Assembly: GCA_036873135.1 (NCBI GenBank) | Contig: JAPTYO010000018.1 | Location: 124,001 to 188,000, forward strand | Reading direction: 5' to 3' | From: Clarkia xantiana subsp. parviflora | Lineage: Eukaryota > Streptophyta > Magnoliopsida > Myrtales > Onagraceae | DNA: 64,000 nt | Shown: positions 48,101 through 59,844 of the stretch, one piece after another | Layout of the letters: every line of letters starts with the position of its first letter | Position numbering within the stretch: position 1 is the first letter of the stretch | Notes under the pieces: generated by a model | What the model saw: only the letters and a program-made list of their open reading frames with translations | Database searches by the model: none | What the model was told of the DNA's origin: nothing | Translations under genes and position numbers: made by a program

Positions 48101-49455
48101 TCATAAGTATATCACAAAGAAAAAAGAAGGGAAAAAGAACATACTGGAAGCATTAGCAGCCACCCCTGACTTAGAAAATTTCTTGGCCTGATAAGCAGAA
48201 CTAGAGGGTTCTTCCCTCTCATCTGATTCAACGGACGGTCAGATTTGGTCTGACTACCTTGGAAAACGATCTTCAAGGTCCCCCTGTCTGAAGAAGAAAG
48301 CTTCCCAAAAGTGAGTAATCTATACGAGCAACCAACGCAAAGATCGACCCTTACTCATGGAGAGGCGAAATACGCCTACTACGGGGGCAACCTTAACACC
48401 AAGGGAAGAGGGCGAACTTTTAGTTTCCCCAAATGGAGCAACGCTCCAGCACATCCGAAGGAAGGGTCAACCCTTAACACATGTCAATAGACCCCTTCGC
48501 TCGCGGCGGTAAGAAGAAAGCTTGCAAGCTTTTTCACCCTCACTTTTATGGGGAACAAATTGCAGGGTAAAGGTCAAGAGCTATACACACGCTCCAACGA
48601 ATGAAGGAAAAATGTTACACGTGCCGAAAGTCGAGATTAATGGACAATGCTCACGCTAGTACGAGGGAGGCTGAACGTTGTGTCCCATTGAGTGGCAGAG
48701 TTCCCACCCTCAAGTAAAGGAGAGGTCTATGCTCTCACCTTTGCACTTATGCTCATATTCATGATTAACATCTACAGGTACATCAATGTCATCACTCATG
48801 CTTATACTCACAACCCATCCATACATACATACATGTTCATGCTTGCACTCATATGCATGCCCACATACACACTCCCATGTGTTCAAACATTTAGACGTCC
48901 ATGCACATGGCCGCCATATATTCATGCATACATTCATGACTACAATCGCATCATGTCTCTACTCACTCCCATCCTTATGTTCCTACTTGCATATATGCTA
49001 GTACACATCCTCATGTTCATGATATGTCCATGTTCACTCCTAGTTAACATCCTATAGGCATATTTTCTAGTATCCCATACTTAGAAAAATTTCGGACCAA
49101 AAGTGAAATTTTTCTCCACTTAGGCAAATCACGGCATGAAATTGAAGCATAAGTCACTTAGTTGCATTCGTATTGCATCCCTACGCAAGCATGTATTTTT
49201 AGAAATATACGTCCGTAGCAAGGAAAGATTTATTATTACCACTTCAGACGGACGCGTGCTTAGGCACGTGTCCGTACTGCTCTGACGTTTACACTTCCTC
49301 TATCTTATAAGACAGGGGGCAGAGTCAGAGGCACGCATCCATGAGTAAGTAAACATTCAGATAAAAGGTAAAACCCCGGTTTCAAATTGCGCGTGTCATA
49401 CCATCCTAAAATAGAGTCAATCAAGGGTTAAGCCATTGGTTGACTCGGGGGCATG

Positions 49456-50443
49456 TGATGGATATACGCCCAATTTGAACCCGTTGACTTCCGAACCGTT
49501 GTATTTTTATCATCCCATTAACAATTGTAAATCGAAACTTCAACCCGGACACTTCGCGAGAACATCAACGGCTCGGACGAGGCCGAAGCGCTCGTCCGGC
49601 CAAGGTAAACTCACCTAGGTGAGGTTGGGTGGCCACACCCGACCTCCCCTAGGGGAGATCGGGTCAGCCAACCCGATCTCCCCTAGGAGAGATCGGGTCG
49701 GCCAACCCGATCTCTCCTAGGAGGGATGGGGTCGGCCAACCCGATCTCTCCTAGGAGGGATGGGGTTGGCCAACCCCATCCTCCCTAGGAGGGGTTGGGT
49801 GCCCTCACCCAACCCCTACCCTTGGGGGTCGGATTTCTCCTCCCCCCAAAGGGCCCCGGCACCATTTTTGGACTCCCACACTCGGTTCACTTCGCCTACC
49901 TTCTCCGTATCCTAAGGTCTTAATTATGCGCTTAAAGGTTAATTAATTGTGTTTAAAGGTTAACGATGTCATTAAGCCATCTTAATGACACCGTTGCCTA
50001 TAAATACCCCACTTTCACAATTCATTTGGACATCTTGGCAAGTTGCACAATTTTGCTCTGACCTCTCTCTAGCTTTATCTCTCTAAAACCGTACTGACTT
50101 AGGCATCGGAGAGGGTTCATCAGGCACCACCCCCCCCCCCCCTCTGTGCCTGGTATTGCCCCTCTTGCAGGGTGGCAAGGAGAAGAGCCAAGGAAGCAGA
50201 AGTGCATAGAGCAGTAGGACAAGCCCCAGGGGTAAGAAGTACAAGCCTCAGGAGGTCAGAAGGAGAGAAGGAAAGGAGATCAGAAGGAGAGAAGAGAATG
50301 ACATATATCAGAACGACTACCCTAAGGGAGCAGAAGGGCATGTATCAGAATGACTAGTCCTAGGAACACTGAACCCGACATTTTATTAGTGGGAGATAAA
50401 TTCTAGATTGACGACCCGTTGACCTAGACTTTATAACCTAACA
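49456..50443 (+). repeat. C1 3' LTR
   Basis: 988 bp with five palindrome units (49645-49800) and a longer C run (about 50130). Shares with the C1 5' LTR the variants that distinguish C1 from C2 (for example TTTTTGGACTCCCACAC and TTGACCTAGACTTTATAACC), which confirms the pairing. Followed by the duplication CTTTC. Confidence 0.94.
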
Positions 50444-50959
50444 CTTTCCAATTAGCCTTATAAACAGAGTGGCATCATCTAGGAGATTATCCTCATAAAT
50501 TATTCCTAAATAATCATCATAGGACTTGCTAGTCAACTTAAGATTTAACTCCATAGGAGTTTCAACAACACGACAGCCAGCCACACCAACTGAAGTAGTA
50601 AGATCCAAAACATATTTCCTTTGAGATAGAAAAAAATCATCAGCACATCTGGCAACCTCAATTCCTAGGAAGTAATTCAACTCAACAAACATGTTTCAGT
50701 TCAGCAACCAGTTTGTCACTATTGCCAGAAATAAGCAAGTCATCGACATAAACAAGAAGGATAACAATGCTACCATTGTCATGCTTAGTAAACAAGAATA
50801 ATCCTGCTTAGACTGAATGTAACCAGCATGAACAAGAGCATTAGTCAGTTTTAAATTCCATTGTCTACTAGCTTGTTTAAGTCCATATAGGGATTTGAGT
50901 AATCGACAGGCCTTTTTGTCACTTTTCCCCCTTGGTTTTCAAATCCCTCAGGCAAATAC
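50444..50959 (-). pseudogene. F reverse transcriptase, catalytic part
   Basis: Copia reverse transcriptase with active site YVDD at 50750-50739, preceded by [12 protein letters not shown] (about 50870) and followed by NYFLGIEVAR and the QRKYVLDLTTSVGVAGCR segment. At least one frame change lies near 50690. It is cut at 50959 by element E and at 50443 by C1. Confidence 0.9.
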
Positions 50960-51187
50960 TATTAGCATATGGTGATAGGGCGCCGTAAATGGAAGCCCGT
51001 TAATATGTATATGTTACATGAGACAATTGGGTAAATGTCACATTAGGGAAATTCGGCCAGACCTAAATCCCAATTGACATGAGAGGCCCAAATTGGGCCT
51101 CCCTTATACACTAGGCCGGCCGAAATATAGTGAGTGGGCAAAGTGGACTTTTGTACACTTTTCTCCTCCTATAAATAAGGAGTGTTA
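50960..51187 (+). repeat. E 5' LTR, truncated
   Basis: 228 bp matching the first part of 52527-53124, from TATTAGCATATGG (TG mutated to TA) to GGAGTGTTA. The remaining 370 bp of U3/R/U5 and the primer-binding site are deleted. Confidence 0.85.
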
Positions 51188-51295
51188 TGTTATTATGCTA
51201 AATCTATGGTAGAATCCAAAGTACCATATTAGTACTAAACACATTGATTTGAAATATAATTATGCTAAATCAATGGTAGAAGACAATATAATCAT

Positions 51296-51405
51296 TTTAT
51301 AATACTCGCCCTCTGACGACATGGTAGCGGACCCATTAACTAAACCATTACGCAAATAGACATTTGAAAAGCACGATAAACTGCTTGGATTGCGTAGGGT
51401 TTAAA
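51296..51405 (+). pseudogene. E pol extreme 3' end
   Basis: The + strand reads DMVADPLTKPL (near 51320) and KHDKLLGLRR, the usual end of a plant copia RNase H region. A stop sits in between. Nothing of gag, integrase or reverse transcriptase remains. Confidence 0.8.
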
Positions 51406-52526
51406 AGTGGGCATGTATCTGTGATAACATTTTGATAATTGAAAGTTACATTTTTAATAAATGAGAGAATTACAAATCGAGTTTATGATTCATTGATGTC
51501 ATAATGTTTGATTACATCGGATTTTACGGTCTATAAAATAAGTCGTAGGAGAACGCAATCCTATGCCTAAATTATGTCGAATATGGGCCTTGCCTCGTCA
51601 CACGAGCACGGTCGTCTTGTAGGATAGGGGGACCTCTACTGTAACAAGACATGCTAAGAACTAGGGGATAAACTTGGTTACGCAAAACGATCATTTGGTT
51701 TCGAAGTAACACGGACGATCTTCGTTTTGCACATCGTCGTGATGAACTTTGTTCGTCATTAACCACATTCTGGGCCAAATGAAAATTCCGCGATAGCATT
51801 GTTGACATATCCCACTCCTGATAATGTTCGGGTATGCTATCGACGCGTGCTTCATACTATGCGTGCCATGTTCGACCACGGGGTCATGCTCGGTTGTGCT
51901 AGGTAAAATCCTCGAGATTCGGAGGGGCGCAAACATCTTCTCATGCATGTGATTGATCCCGAGAGCTTTATGAAGAGGCACCTGAATTATCTTTATGGAC
52001 TTAGGACTCATATCTAAGGTCAGGCTCAATGTTCGCTTCCCGACGTACGAGCGTAGTGGTGAAGAAAAAGGCCTAGTGATGACCACATCTTTGGAAACCG
52101 GTTGGGTTTGACTAAGGGTATGAACAATGGGGATGGTCAAGTTCACATTTAATTCACCGACTCTTGTATTCACTAGGTGGCCACCAGGCAGATATTAGTT
52201 GAAGGTTGCGAATACTTGTACGGATGCCTTGGAGAAGTATTCCTATGTGGAAACTAGGCAATTGGAGAATTAACAGTTGACCTAGGATACATCGCGATAC
52301 AATTTAATGTTTTTAACAAGTTGATTGGAAATAGGGAATCAACGTTCCGCGTGCGCTACAACACTCCTAACAGATGAGTAGCACGATGCCTGTCGTATCC
52401 GCCGATCGCACGGCAAACCTCGTATGAACTATTCGGAAGCATGGGCAAGATAGAAAGAATGAAATGTTTATGCGATTTGGACAACAATACATTAACAGGC
52501 ACCCTCACATTCCGGCGAGTGGGAGA
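51406..52526 (+). other. E 3' region with an antisense open frame
   Basis: About 1.1 kb between pol end and polypurine tract (GAGTGGGAGA, ends 52526). On the minus strand 52173-51691 is open for 160 codons (from MNTRVGELNVNLT). It has no family I recognise, so it could be chance or an accessory frame; no splice or promoter evidence. Confidence 0.4.
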
Positions 52527-53124
52527 TGTTAGCATATGGTGATATGGCGTCGTAAATGGAAGCCCGTTAATATGTATATGTTACCTGAGACAATTGGGTA
52601 AATGTCACATTAGGGAAATTGGGCTAGACCTAAATCCCAATTGACATGAGAGGCCCAAAATTGGGCCTCCCTTATATACTAGGCCGACCTAAATATACTG
52701 AGTGGTCAAAGTGGACTTTTGTCCACTTTGCTCCTCCTATAAATAGGGAGTGTTAGGGGTTTCATTATGTTGAATCCTAATTCCTCATTTTCTTTAATTT
52801 AAGAGAAAACCCTCCTCCCTGTACTCTCTAGTTTCGGCCGAACCACCTACTCACCAAGGGTGTGCCAATTTTCTTTGAGCAAACACTCTGAAGATCTGTC
52901 CCTGCCAAGAATCGATCAGAGGCTTTGCTGTGGAGACTATACAACGTAAGGCTTCCTTAACATGAACCTCTGCGGGTTCCGTCCGGTGGATCGAGAACTC
53001 TCTCAGCAAGATCTTGGGACTACGGAAAGCGATTAAGGTATGTGCACATCTTCCGCTGCGTAATCGTGATTACTAGCATGTACCGTATTTAGGTTTCCTT
53101 AGTATTTAGCCCTGTAATCCAAAA
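52527..53124 (+). repeat. E 3' LTR
   Basis: About 598 bp, beginning TGTTAGCATATGGTG. TATA-like CTATAAATAGGGAG near 52738. End placed by the AATAC duplication; an end at CCA (53121) is also possible. Confidence 0.85.
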
Positions 53125-56100
53125 AATACATATAAACTTCCTCATTTAAATCGCCCTCAAGGAAGGAATCATTTGAAAAAGAGTTCAACCATCTAAGGTA
53201 GCGAGTGATAAAATAACACGAACAATATTCATTTTAACAATAGGGGAAAAGGTTTCAAAATAATCTACACCATACTTCTGTTTAAAACCCTTAGCCACCA
53301 ACCTAGCCTTATAATGTTCTAAACTCCTATCATAATTATATTTCAACCTATAAACCCATTTACATCCAATAGGTACATTACCATGAGGAAATAAACTACC
53401 TCCCAAGTTCCATTTTGTTCTAAAGCAGTATCCATACTGGATTTTTGGAAGCTTCTTCAAAACTGTTAGGTTGTACCAACTTAGAAAATGTTTGGATAAT
53501 TGACAACAATTCACATGTTTCTGAATAAGATATAGAACAGAATGTCTGTCCATAATGTAATCTGAAGAGCATATTGATGGTCTAATAGCTCTCTCTGATT
53601 TGGTAGTCTGGAAATGAGGGTTAGCATCAACAGGAATAATATCAACATGATCATCATAACTAATATGAGATTGTTCATCATCTGAAATAGGATTCTCCAC
53701 ATGAGCATGCTCATTGCCAACATCAGGATCAATAGGGTGAACATCATCCTCAGTTAATCATTATCAAGAGTATTAACATCATTGGAATCATCATCCATGC
53801 TATACTAAAAAAATGGGCATTTGATCAAATTGCTTCCTTTTGAAATGAATTTTGTTTTCTTTGAAATGTATATCTCTATTTACAACAAAAAAAAATTATC
53901 TTTTAACTATATCATAGAGTCTGTACCCTTTCTAAGAATTAGAATACCCCATGAAAACAGAGGGAATGGCTCCTGAAGCAAATTTGCTAGTCACCATCAG
54001 ATTTTTAGCATAGCATAAACAACCATACACACGTAAGTTTGAAATATCAGGGACTTTAGCATTGAAAACCTCTATAGGAGATTTACCATCAAGAACAGTG
54101 CTAGGTAAGAGGTTGATAAAATAACAAGCTGTAAGAACACATTCACCCCAAAAAGAGTCAGGTATGTAACCTTGCAGTTTTAAAGCTCGAGCAACTTCAA
54201 GTAAGTGCCTATGTTTTCGTTCAACCCTACTGTTTTGTTGAGGGGTATATGGACAAGAGCATTGATGCAAAATACCTTTTCCAGTTATTTTTTTTCAAAT
54301 GATCATTGAAAAATTCACGACCATTATCAGTCCTGAAACATTTGACAATTTTTTGAAATTGAGTTTCAATCATGGAAACAAAGTTTCTTATAACAACAAC
54401 CACATCATATTTAAATTGCATTAAATGCACCCAAGTAACTCTAGACTAATCATCAACTATAGTAAAATATATATATTTATTTTCATCATAAATGTCACAA
54501 GCATAGGGTCCCCACACCTCACAGTGGACCAAATCAAAACAGTATTTGGCCCTAGAAGTAGAAATAGGAAATGACTTTCTAAAAAAAATTTCGTTAGGGA
54601 AAACGGGACATTGACTCAAAAGATCTTTGTCATTATTGGTAATACTGACATACTCAATATGTTGCAAATTTTTGCTTAAGGGTGATCAAAATGTTTGTGC
54701 CAAAGGGTGGCATTTTTGGAAAAGAAGGAAACAGGTGCAGAGCTCAACTCAGTAGTATCTGAACTTTGAAGAAAATATAAACCTGAGTTGGCCTTACCCT
54801 TGCTAAGACCCTCCCACTTGAGAGGTCCTGTGTAACAGCCCACATTGAATTGAAAATAGCACAACAATTTAGCTCGCCAGTTAACTTTGCAACATATAGC
54901 AAGTTTTATTTAAAATAAGGAATATAAATAACTTTTTTCAACTTGTTTGTTTTGTCAATAAATAAAGTCCCTATGCCCAAAATTTTGAAGAATCCCCATT
55001 TGGTAAAATGACTTTAGTGGCAGAAATATCTTTGAAATCATGTAGTCATTCCTTTTAATTAGTCATGTGATTTGTTGCACCCGTATCTAAAATCCAATTG
55101 TTGCGACAGGAATTCAGAAAAGAAGATAGAGATATACTAGATGTGGTGGTAGAAGTGTTCATGGCAACAGTGGTAGCATCTGCTGATGTTGCAGTCCTTC
55201 CAGCCTGCTTTATCACACGAAGAAACTTCTCAAATTGAGAAGTGGTAAAAGTAACAAGATTCCCATCACCAGATCTCCTTGAACATTAGTAGCAACATTC
55301 GGAGCAACTGAATTGGCAGTGTTTGCCTTGGTGCCCCCTCATTTTTCTCTCATTTGATCTCTTCTCTTGAAACAGATGTCTCTGTAATGTCCTTTCTTAT
55401 GGCAAAAATCACACCCCACAACGATCAACAGTGTGACCTTTCTAATGACAGAAAGTGCATTCTAGACTAAGGTTGGCCCTTTGCTTCTCAGTATTGGTAA
55501 AAACATTTCTAGAAAGGACATCCACGGAACCAGTAATGCAAGAACTAACTCCCCTATGATTCTCCTCTTGAATCAAAATATTATTAGCATTATCAACAGA
55601 AGGAAGAGGCTTTTGCATCAACAGATTACTCCTGATTGTAGAGTAATTGTCATTCAAGCCTATTTGAAATTGGAAAATAAGAATATTGTCTTTATGATCC
55701 ACATATTTATGAAAACCTTCGGAAAATGTTGGCAGAGCACATACTGCATCGAATTCCGCCTTTAACAGTCTAAGTTCATAAAGAAACTAGATACAGAATC
55801 AAGACCTTGACGAGTCAAGACAATATCTCTGTGAAGCTGATATATTCTAGAGCTATTAACCTTATCTTAACATTTTTTAAGCTCTTCCCAAGCAAGTAGG
55901 GCAGTTTATGTGTACATGATGGTGCTAGCAATCACTTTTGAAACATAAATCATTATCCAACCAAACAAACCACAACGTTACATCTATCGAGAGATCATAA
56001 AGAGCAGTATCATACTTGTCACGCATACATGCACCATTTACAAACCCTAATTTGTTTCTACCAATCAAGATAAATCGTAAAGCATGGCTCCATATAGGGT

Positions 56101-56239
56101 AATCAGAAATACCAGTCAAGATGTGGGAAGTGACACAAGTTCCAGGGTTGTCACTAGAATGAAGAAAGAGCGGGTGATGCGAGTCTACCACGACCATCAG
56201 ATTGCCGCCTTCATTCTGTAGAGATAATTCTTTTGCCAT
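53125..56239 (-). pseudogene. F gag, protease region, integrase, reverse transcriptase N-terminus
   Basis: Start ATG 56239. Gag begins with the plant copia pattern HPLFLHSSDNPGT...ISDYPIWSHALRF (Retrotran_gag_3 type), then a zinc region near 55440 (CTFCH...GHTVDRC). Pre-integrase motif LWHKHFDHP near 54680; integrase catalytic residues in DLVHCEVWGPY (near 54530), RTDNGREF (near 54330) and NSRVERKHR (near 54215); then KCFVYGCLCY-type end near 54020. The linker and reverse transcriptase start ([20 protein letters not shown]) lie at 53360-53190. Several stops and shifts; protease not clearly seen (about 55000-55300). Confidence 0.85.
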
Positions 56240-56540
56240 GGAGATCGAAGCGAAAGGCGAAGAAACGAAACAAACTCATTAGAAGATGAGGCAGCGACGA
56301 AAGCCGGCAAACAAGATCAGATCCAGTACAACGAAGGCACAGAGAGGTCTCCAGTTGTAGTGAACAACAAAACTCAAGAAGATACGATCAATTCCGTTAG
56401 AGAGAAGATGAAACGAATCACATGCAAGTAGCGAAAAAAGGACCGAGAGGCGAAGGAGAAAAGGATTTATCGGTGGAGTGGTGTCTGTGGTGGTGAAAAA
56501 AGGAAGCGGAAAGAGGCCAAGATTGAAGAGAAGACTGCTA

Positions 56541-56548
56541 TGATACCA
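56541..56548 (-). other. Primer-binding site of F
   Basis: TGGTATCA directly inside the LTR, complementary to the 3' end of initiator tRNA-Met. Confidence 0.75.
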
Positions 56549-56900
56549 TTTTCGTTTCAGCAATGGAAACCCTAGAACGGGAAGAAGAAGAAGAAGAGAC
56601 GCTTCAGAGCAAAAGGAAAAAGACGCACAAATTTAAGAGATCTTTAGTGAGAATTACTTCATCTGGTCTCACCTCCCCCTCAGTCCAAGATCTATATAGG
56701 AATAATAGTTAGTTAATGCCAAAACTAACTATCTTGGCCAAAAAAAAAAAATGCCAAAACTAACTAAGATGGACACAAAGCTCCTAAACAATAAAATTGG
56801 CTGACAACAAATTAAGCCCAATCAACCAACAACATAATAACAGATCTAGGAAAACATAAAAGACCCAAGCCCACAAAGACTAGCTAGCACCAGGCCCTCA
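56549..56900 (-). repeat. F 5' LTR
   Basis: 352 bp; pairs with 27615-27927. A duplicated phrase (ATGCCAAAACTAACTA, at about 56716 and 56751) and a GAAGAA expansion make it longer than its partner. Confidence 0.82.
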
Positions 56901-57413
56901 ATGTGTTGATTGGTAGAAAATAATATGCAAGCATGTATGTATGTATGTATATAATATGCTTCTCAGGTTGATTTTGTAATGATTCTAATCATTGACTAAG
57001 TAACTATATATATCCTCAGCCTCAGGGGAAAAGAATGTTGCAGAGAGATAGACACCCAACCCAGGAAAAGGAGCTCGCCTTGAATGTGTTTACTTGAAAA
57101 CCCAGTCCTTAATTTCTCAGGTAATTAAGCATAGATAAATTCTGGGGAGTTTGGTGTTAGTAAAGACGCGGGATATATATTTTCATTAAATTATATATTA
57201 TTACAGTACCAGTACGAAATGAGTCGTATATAAATAAAAACATAGAGAATTGATGATACTAGCTAGCTAGGGAGGCAGAGAAGAAAGAAACTGGTAAACA
57301 GAATAATTAATAATGCGGTGGTACGTATAGGTTACTTTGGTTTTGGTTGGTTGTCTCTTTTAATTGATAGGAACCATGCAACCGGCAATAAGAAGATATG
57401 CATGGGCTGGCTT
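56901..57413. other. 3' flank of the Ole e 6-like gene
   Basis: No gene seen. Contains a short (TGTA)n microsatellite at about 56933-56953 and AT-rich sequence likely to carry the poly(A) site of the minus-strand gene. Confidence 0.5.
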
Positions 57414-57777
57414 TTAGGGATGCAGTGCACCGCGGCCATGGGTCACATCCACAATATTTGCTTTTACTTCATCATCTGCATGCATTCAACAACCAATTAA
57501 TTAATAATAATGTCTTGAATTGAATAAACTAGCTAGCTAGGATGTATTAAATAAATAGGTTAATTAATTAATTACCAACGCCTTCCTTGATGGCACAGTC
57601 TTGGTCGCATTTCAACATGCAGAAGGTGGGGCCCATTCCATCGCCCTCGCAGTGGCTTTCGCAGATATCGAAGCATTCCCTGTAGGAGGCTGTATCAATT
57701 TGTGCCTCCACTCTCACCCACAACATCATCATCATCATGCACAACACCAGCACCACACCAAATCTGCAGCTCCCCAT
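57414..57777 (-). CDS. Ole e 6-like secreted cysteine-rich peptide
   Basis: The only host gene recognised. Exon 1 57777-57576; intron 57575-57476 (GT donor, CAG acceptor, 100 bp); exon 2 57475-57414; 87 aa predicted. Without splicing the frame stops after 69 aa. Residues 1-25 form a signal peptide (hydrophobic, Met/Leu/Val-rich, ending VEA). The mature part has six cysteines spaced C-x3-C-x3-C-x9-C-x3-C-x3-C, the pattern of olive pollen allergen Ole e 6, and shares with it TFC-x3-KCD-x2-C. Such proteins are small, helical and secreted; their physiological role is not settled. Both flanks are transposons (F, G), but the frame is intact. The minus-strand sequence CTACAAATAC near 57845 could be a TATA element. 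Confidence 0.85.
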
Positions 57778-58182
57778 TGTGTATGTAATTAGTTTGTAAG
57801 AAGAATAATTGTTTGTAGCGATCCAGAGTGAATAATAGTATTTGTAGGGAACAACAAGGGAATTCTATTTAGTCTTCCTCTTCTGTATTACTAATTTAAG
57901 AGGTGCCCCTTACAACAAGGGAATTCTGTGGCTTCACTTAGTCTTCCTCTTTCTGTTTTACTTACTATTTTATTACGTACAATACGACCCGATGCTTGCT
58001 TGCTTGCTTCGTATTACTATTCTTGTTTCATCTTCTATATACTTGAATTGCCCAAAATATATTATCTTCTATACTTGTATTTTTTATATCCACAATATTA
58101 CAGGTACAAATCATCTCTTCCATTTTTAAATTTCTCATGAAACCTATTGGGGTTTCATCGTTGAAGTCTTCAAACAGTAGCC
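57778..58182. other. 5' flank of the Ole e 6-like gene
   Basis: AT-rich, no gene. A phrase (ACAACAAGGGAATTCT...CTTAGTCTTCCTCTT) occurs twice, at about 57850 and 57912. Only about 400 bp separate the start codon from element G's LTR, so the promoter must be short or overlap the LTR. Confidence 0.5.
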
Positions 58183-58821
58183 TGTTAACGTCGGATCCCT
58201 AATTTCGTCGAGCATTCGATCTCGACCTTGATGCAACAGATCCAATCAAGCAACCTGCAAAAAGAGTGTGCCGAGGGACTCGGCAAACCCTCTCCGATGC
58301 TTAACTAAGAATACGATTTTAGAGAGAGAAAATAGAGAGAAGTCAGAGCTCAAAGTTGAGAGAGCACAAGATACATTCAAATGAGCAACCATGAGTCTTA
58401 TTTATAGAGTTCAAGAGGATTAAAATGGTTAAAGACAATATTGCCCTCATAATCACGCTTAATTGGCAAGTAACGACATGTTTAAGTCCTGTTTAGCATC
58501 GGGAGGGTCCGTAGAGTAGGTAAAAAAAAATTAAAGTATTGGGAGAGTGACGGAGTATCAAAATAGCATCAACGGGGCCTCGAGAGGCACGGCTAGGACG
58601 AGGGTCGTCTGGACCAAAGAGGGTCTCAATATCGGACAAAATCTGATACAGAGACACTCCAACCGGACAAGTCCGATTTGGAGTGTTCCAATCAGCTAGT
58701 CGAGACGTTTTAGTGTCCGAAAATGTTCGCAGGTCAAAGTTTCGATTTGCAATCACTTATAAAACCCGAATTTTGCTAAGTATGGAGACTTGGTGCGCAT
58801 CGATTGGGTGTATTTCCATCA
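58183..58821 (-). repeat. G 3' LTR
   Basis: 639 bp. On the minus strand it begins TGATGGAAATACACCCAATC and ends ATCCGACGTTAACA. The U5 motif TTAAGCATCGGAGAGGGTTT is at about 58304-58285 and TATA-like TCTATAAATAAGAC near 58405. Confidence 0.85.
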
Positions 58822-59844
58822 TTTTCCCCCGAGTCAAGTAATGCTTTACTCCTTACTTAACTCTATTTTTTTTGGATGGGAGATACACCCAATTAAGTTC
58901 ACTATTTCTATTACTTTGACAGGAACACCGACTTCGGTAGTCGTGAGTAGCACAATGTTGTTTCCCCTTATACTTGGGAGTAAGACAATGTAGACATTAG
59001 CATAGTCATTGACAGATAAACAAATATGAGTGTGTCAAAGTAATGATCATGAATAAACAAGTGATATTGTAACGCACGTGTCATGCTTGTGCGTGTCAAA
59101 TTTGTACGTTTCATACTTGCTCGTGTGAATATTGTGTAATCATAAACATGGAAATATTTAAATATGAGCATGTCATAATTCTAATTCATGATGTAAAGGA
59201 TGCACATGAATGAAAAACTTGTGAAAAATTGCACTAGGTATAGAATTACCATAGGTGATAATTGAAATAGATATGATTATAAACCACTTTTACTTATAGC
59301 CTGTTGCGTCCTGGTTGAATTGGGTTGGATGGACGCGTCTGTCTGATTGGGTTCTTCGGGTTTTTGGGCTGACACCCTTCGCTTGGAAGAGGTATTCGCC
59401 TAATGCCGGTGACGAGTGTTCGGTTTTAACGCTGTGTCTAAGGAAATGTCTGTGTCTCAGGGAAAGTCTGTGTCTCAGGAAGCGTCTGTGTCTTGGCTAA
59501 GCAAGATACTAGTTTATACCGTCTCTTAGATCCACTCTAAGGCGACGTTGTACAAGACTCGACTTGTAAATTTTATGAGTTTTATAAACAGGGTGCGGAC
59601 CTGCCAGCGTGTATCAACCCGCGTTGGGGAAGAATACGTAAAAACATTTTGGTTTTTGAAAAAATAGTTGTGATACATGATTCCTGCGTCCAGGGACCAC
59701 GTAACACGTTTTGAAAATATGTATTGTGATGCATGATTTCCGCGTCCAGGAACCATGCAACACGCTTTGAAAACCTGTAGTACGAAATTGTCATCTAACA
59801 AGAGGACTTTTGCCGTAAAGTGTGAACCCTTAAGCAGGAATTCA
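58822..59844. other. G 3' region without gene
   Basis: AT-rich, no accessory gene recognised. Short tandem phrases: GTGTCTCAGGGAAAGTCT-type at 59430-59500 and two about 57-bp copies with GCATGATTTCCGCGTCCAGG / ACATGATTCCTGCGTCCAGG at 59665-59775. Confidence 0.5.

Larger units (their letters stand above)
44871..49455 (+). other. C1 internal 3' part, decayed
   Basis: Resumes C1 after C2. At 45355-45410 a remnant of the second gag zinc motif is visible (CDHQATWG, TNKCLV). Then come tandem repeats (45720-46440), a 27-bp repeat (47074-47310), an accessory gene remnant (47606-48100), a CAT/CAC-rich stretch (48770-49030) without a gene, and the region before the LTR that matches C2's. The polypurine tract GACTCGGGGGCATG ends at 49455. 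Confidence 0.7.
29961..50443 (+). mobile_element. Tat-like non-autonomous element C1, interrupted by C2
   Basis: Flanked by the 5-bp duplication CTTTC (29956-29960 and 50444-50448). LTRs are 29961-31077 and 49456-50443. C2, a member of the same family, lies inside with duplication TGAAG; without it C1 is about 9.8 kb. The coding part is heavily decayed but shows the same order as C2: gag, protease, second gag zinc motif, tandem repeats, antisense accessory gene remnant. There is no room or trace for reverse transcriptase or integrase. Confidence 0.92.
50960..53124 (+). mobile_element. Deleted copia element E, nested in F
   Basis: Opposite in orientation to F. Duplication AATAC at 50955-50959 and 53125-53129 (A-rich, so the exact end is uncertain by a few bases). 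The 5' LTR (50960-51187) is cut short and joined, through about 130 bases, to the last bit of a copia pol, then a 3' region and a full LTR (52527-53124). Removal restores F's conserved [15 protein letters not shown] segment. Confidence 0.82.
27615..56900 (-). mobile_element. Ty1/copia element F, split by three insertions
   Basis: Minus-strand copia element with LTRs at 27615-27927 and 56549-56900. It has a Met-tRNA type primer-binding site (TGGTATCA, 56548-56541) and the copia gene order gag, protease, integrase, reverse transcriptase, RNase H. Insertions are a MULE-like element (28667-29888), C1 (29961-50443) and E (50960-53124). Taking these and one copy of each duplication out leaves about 5.4 kb. 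No clear target duplication is visible at its outer ends (TACGT left, ATGTG right). Many stops and frameshifts show it is old. Confidence 0.88.

Noticed and set aside
48692..49057. 121-codon frame in C1
   Set aside because: Made of CAT/CAC-rich simple sequence, open on both strands, no homologue in C2.
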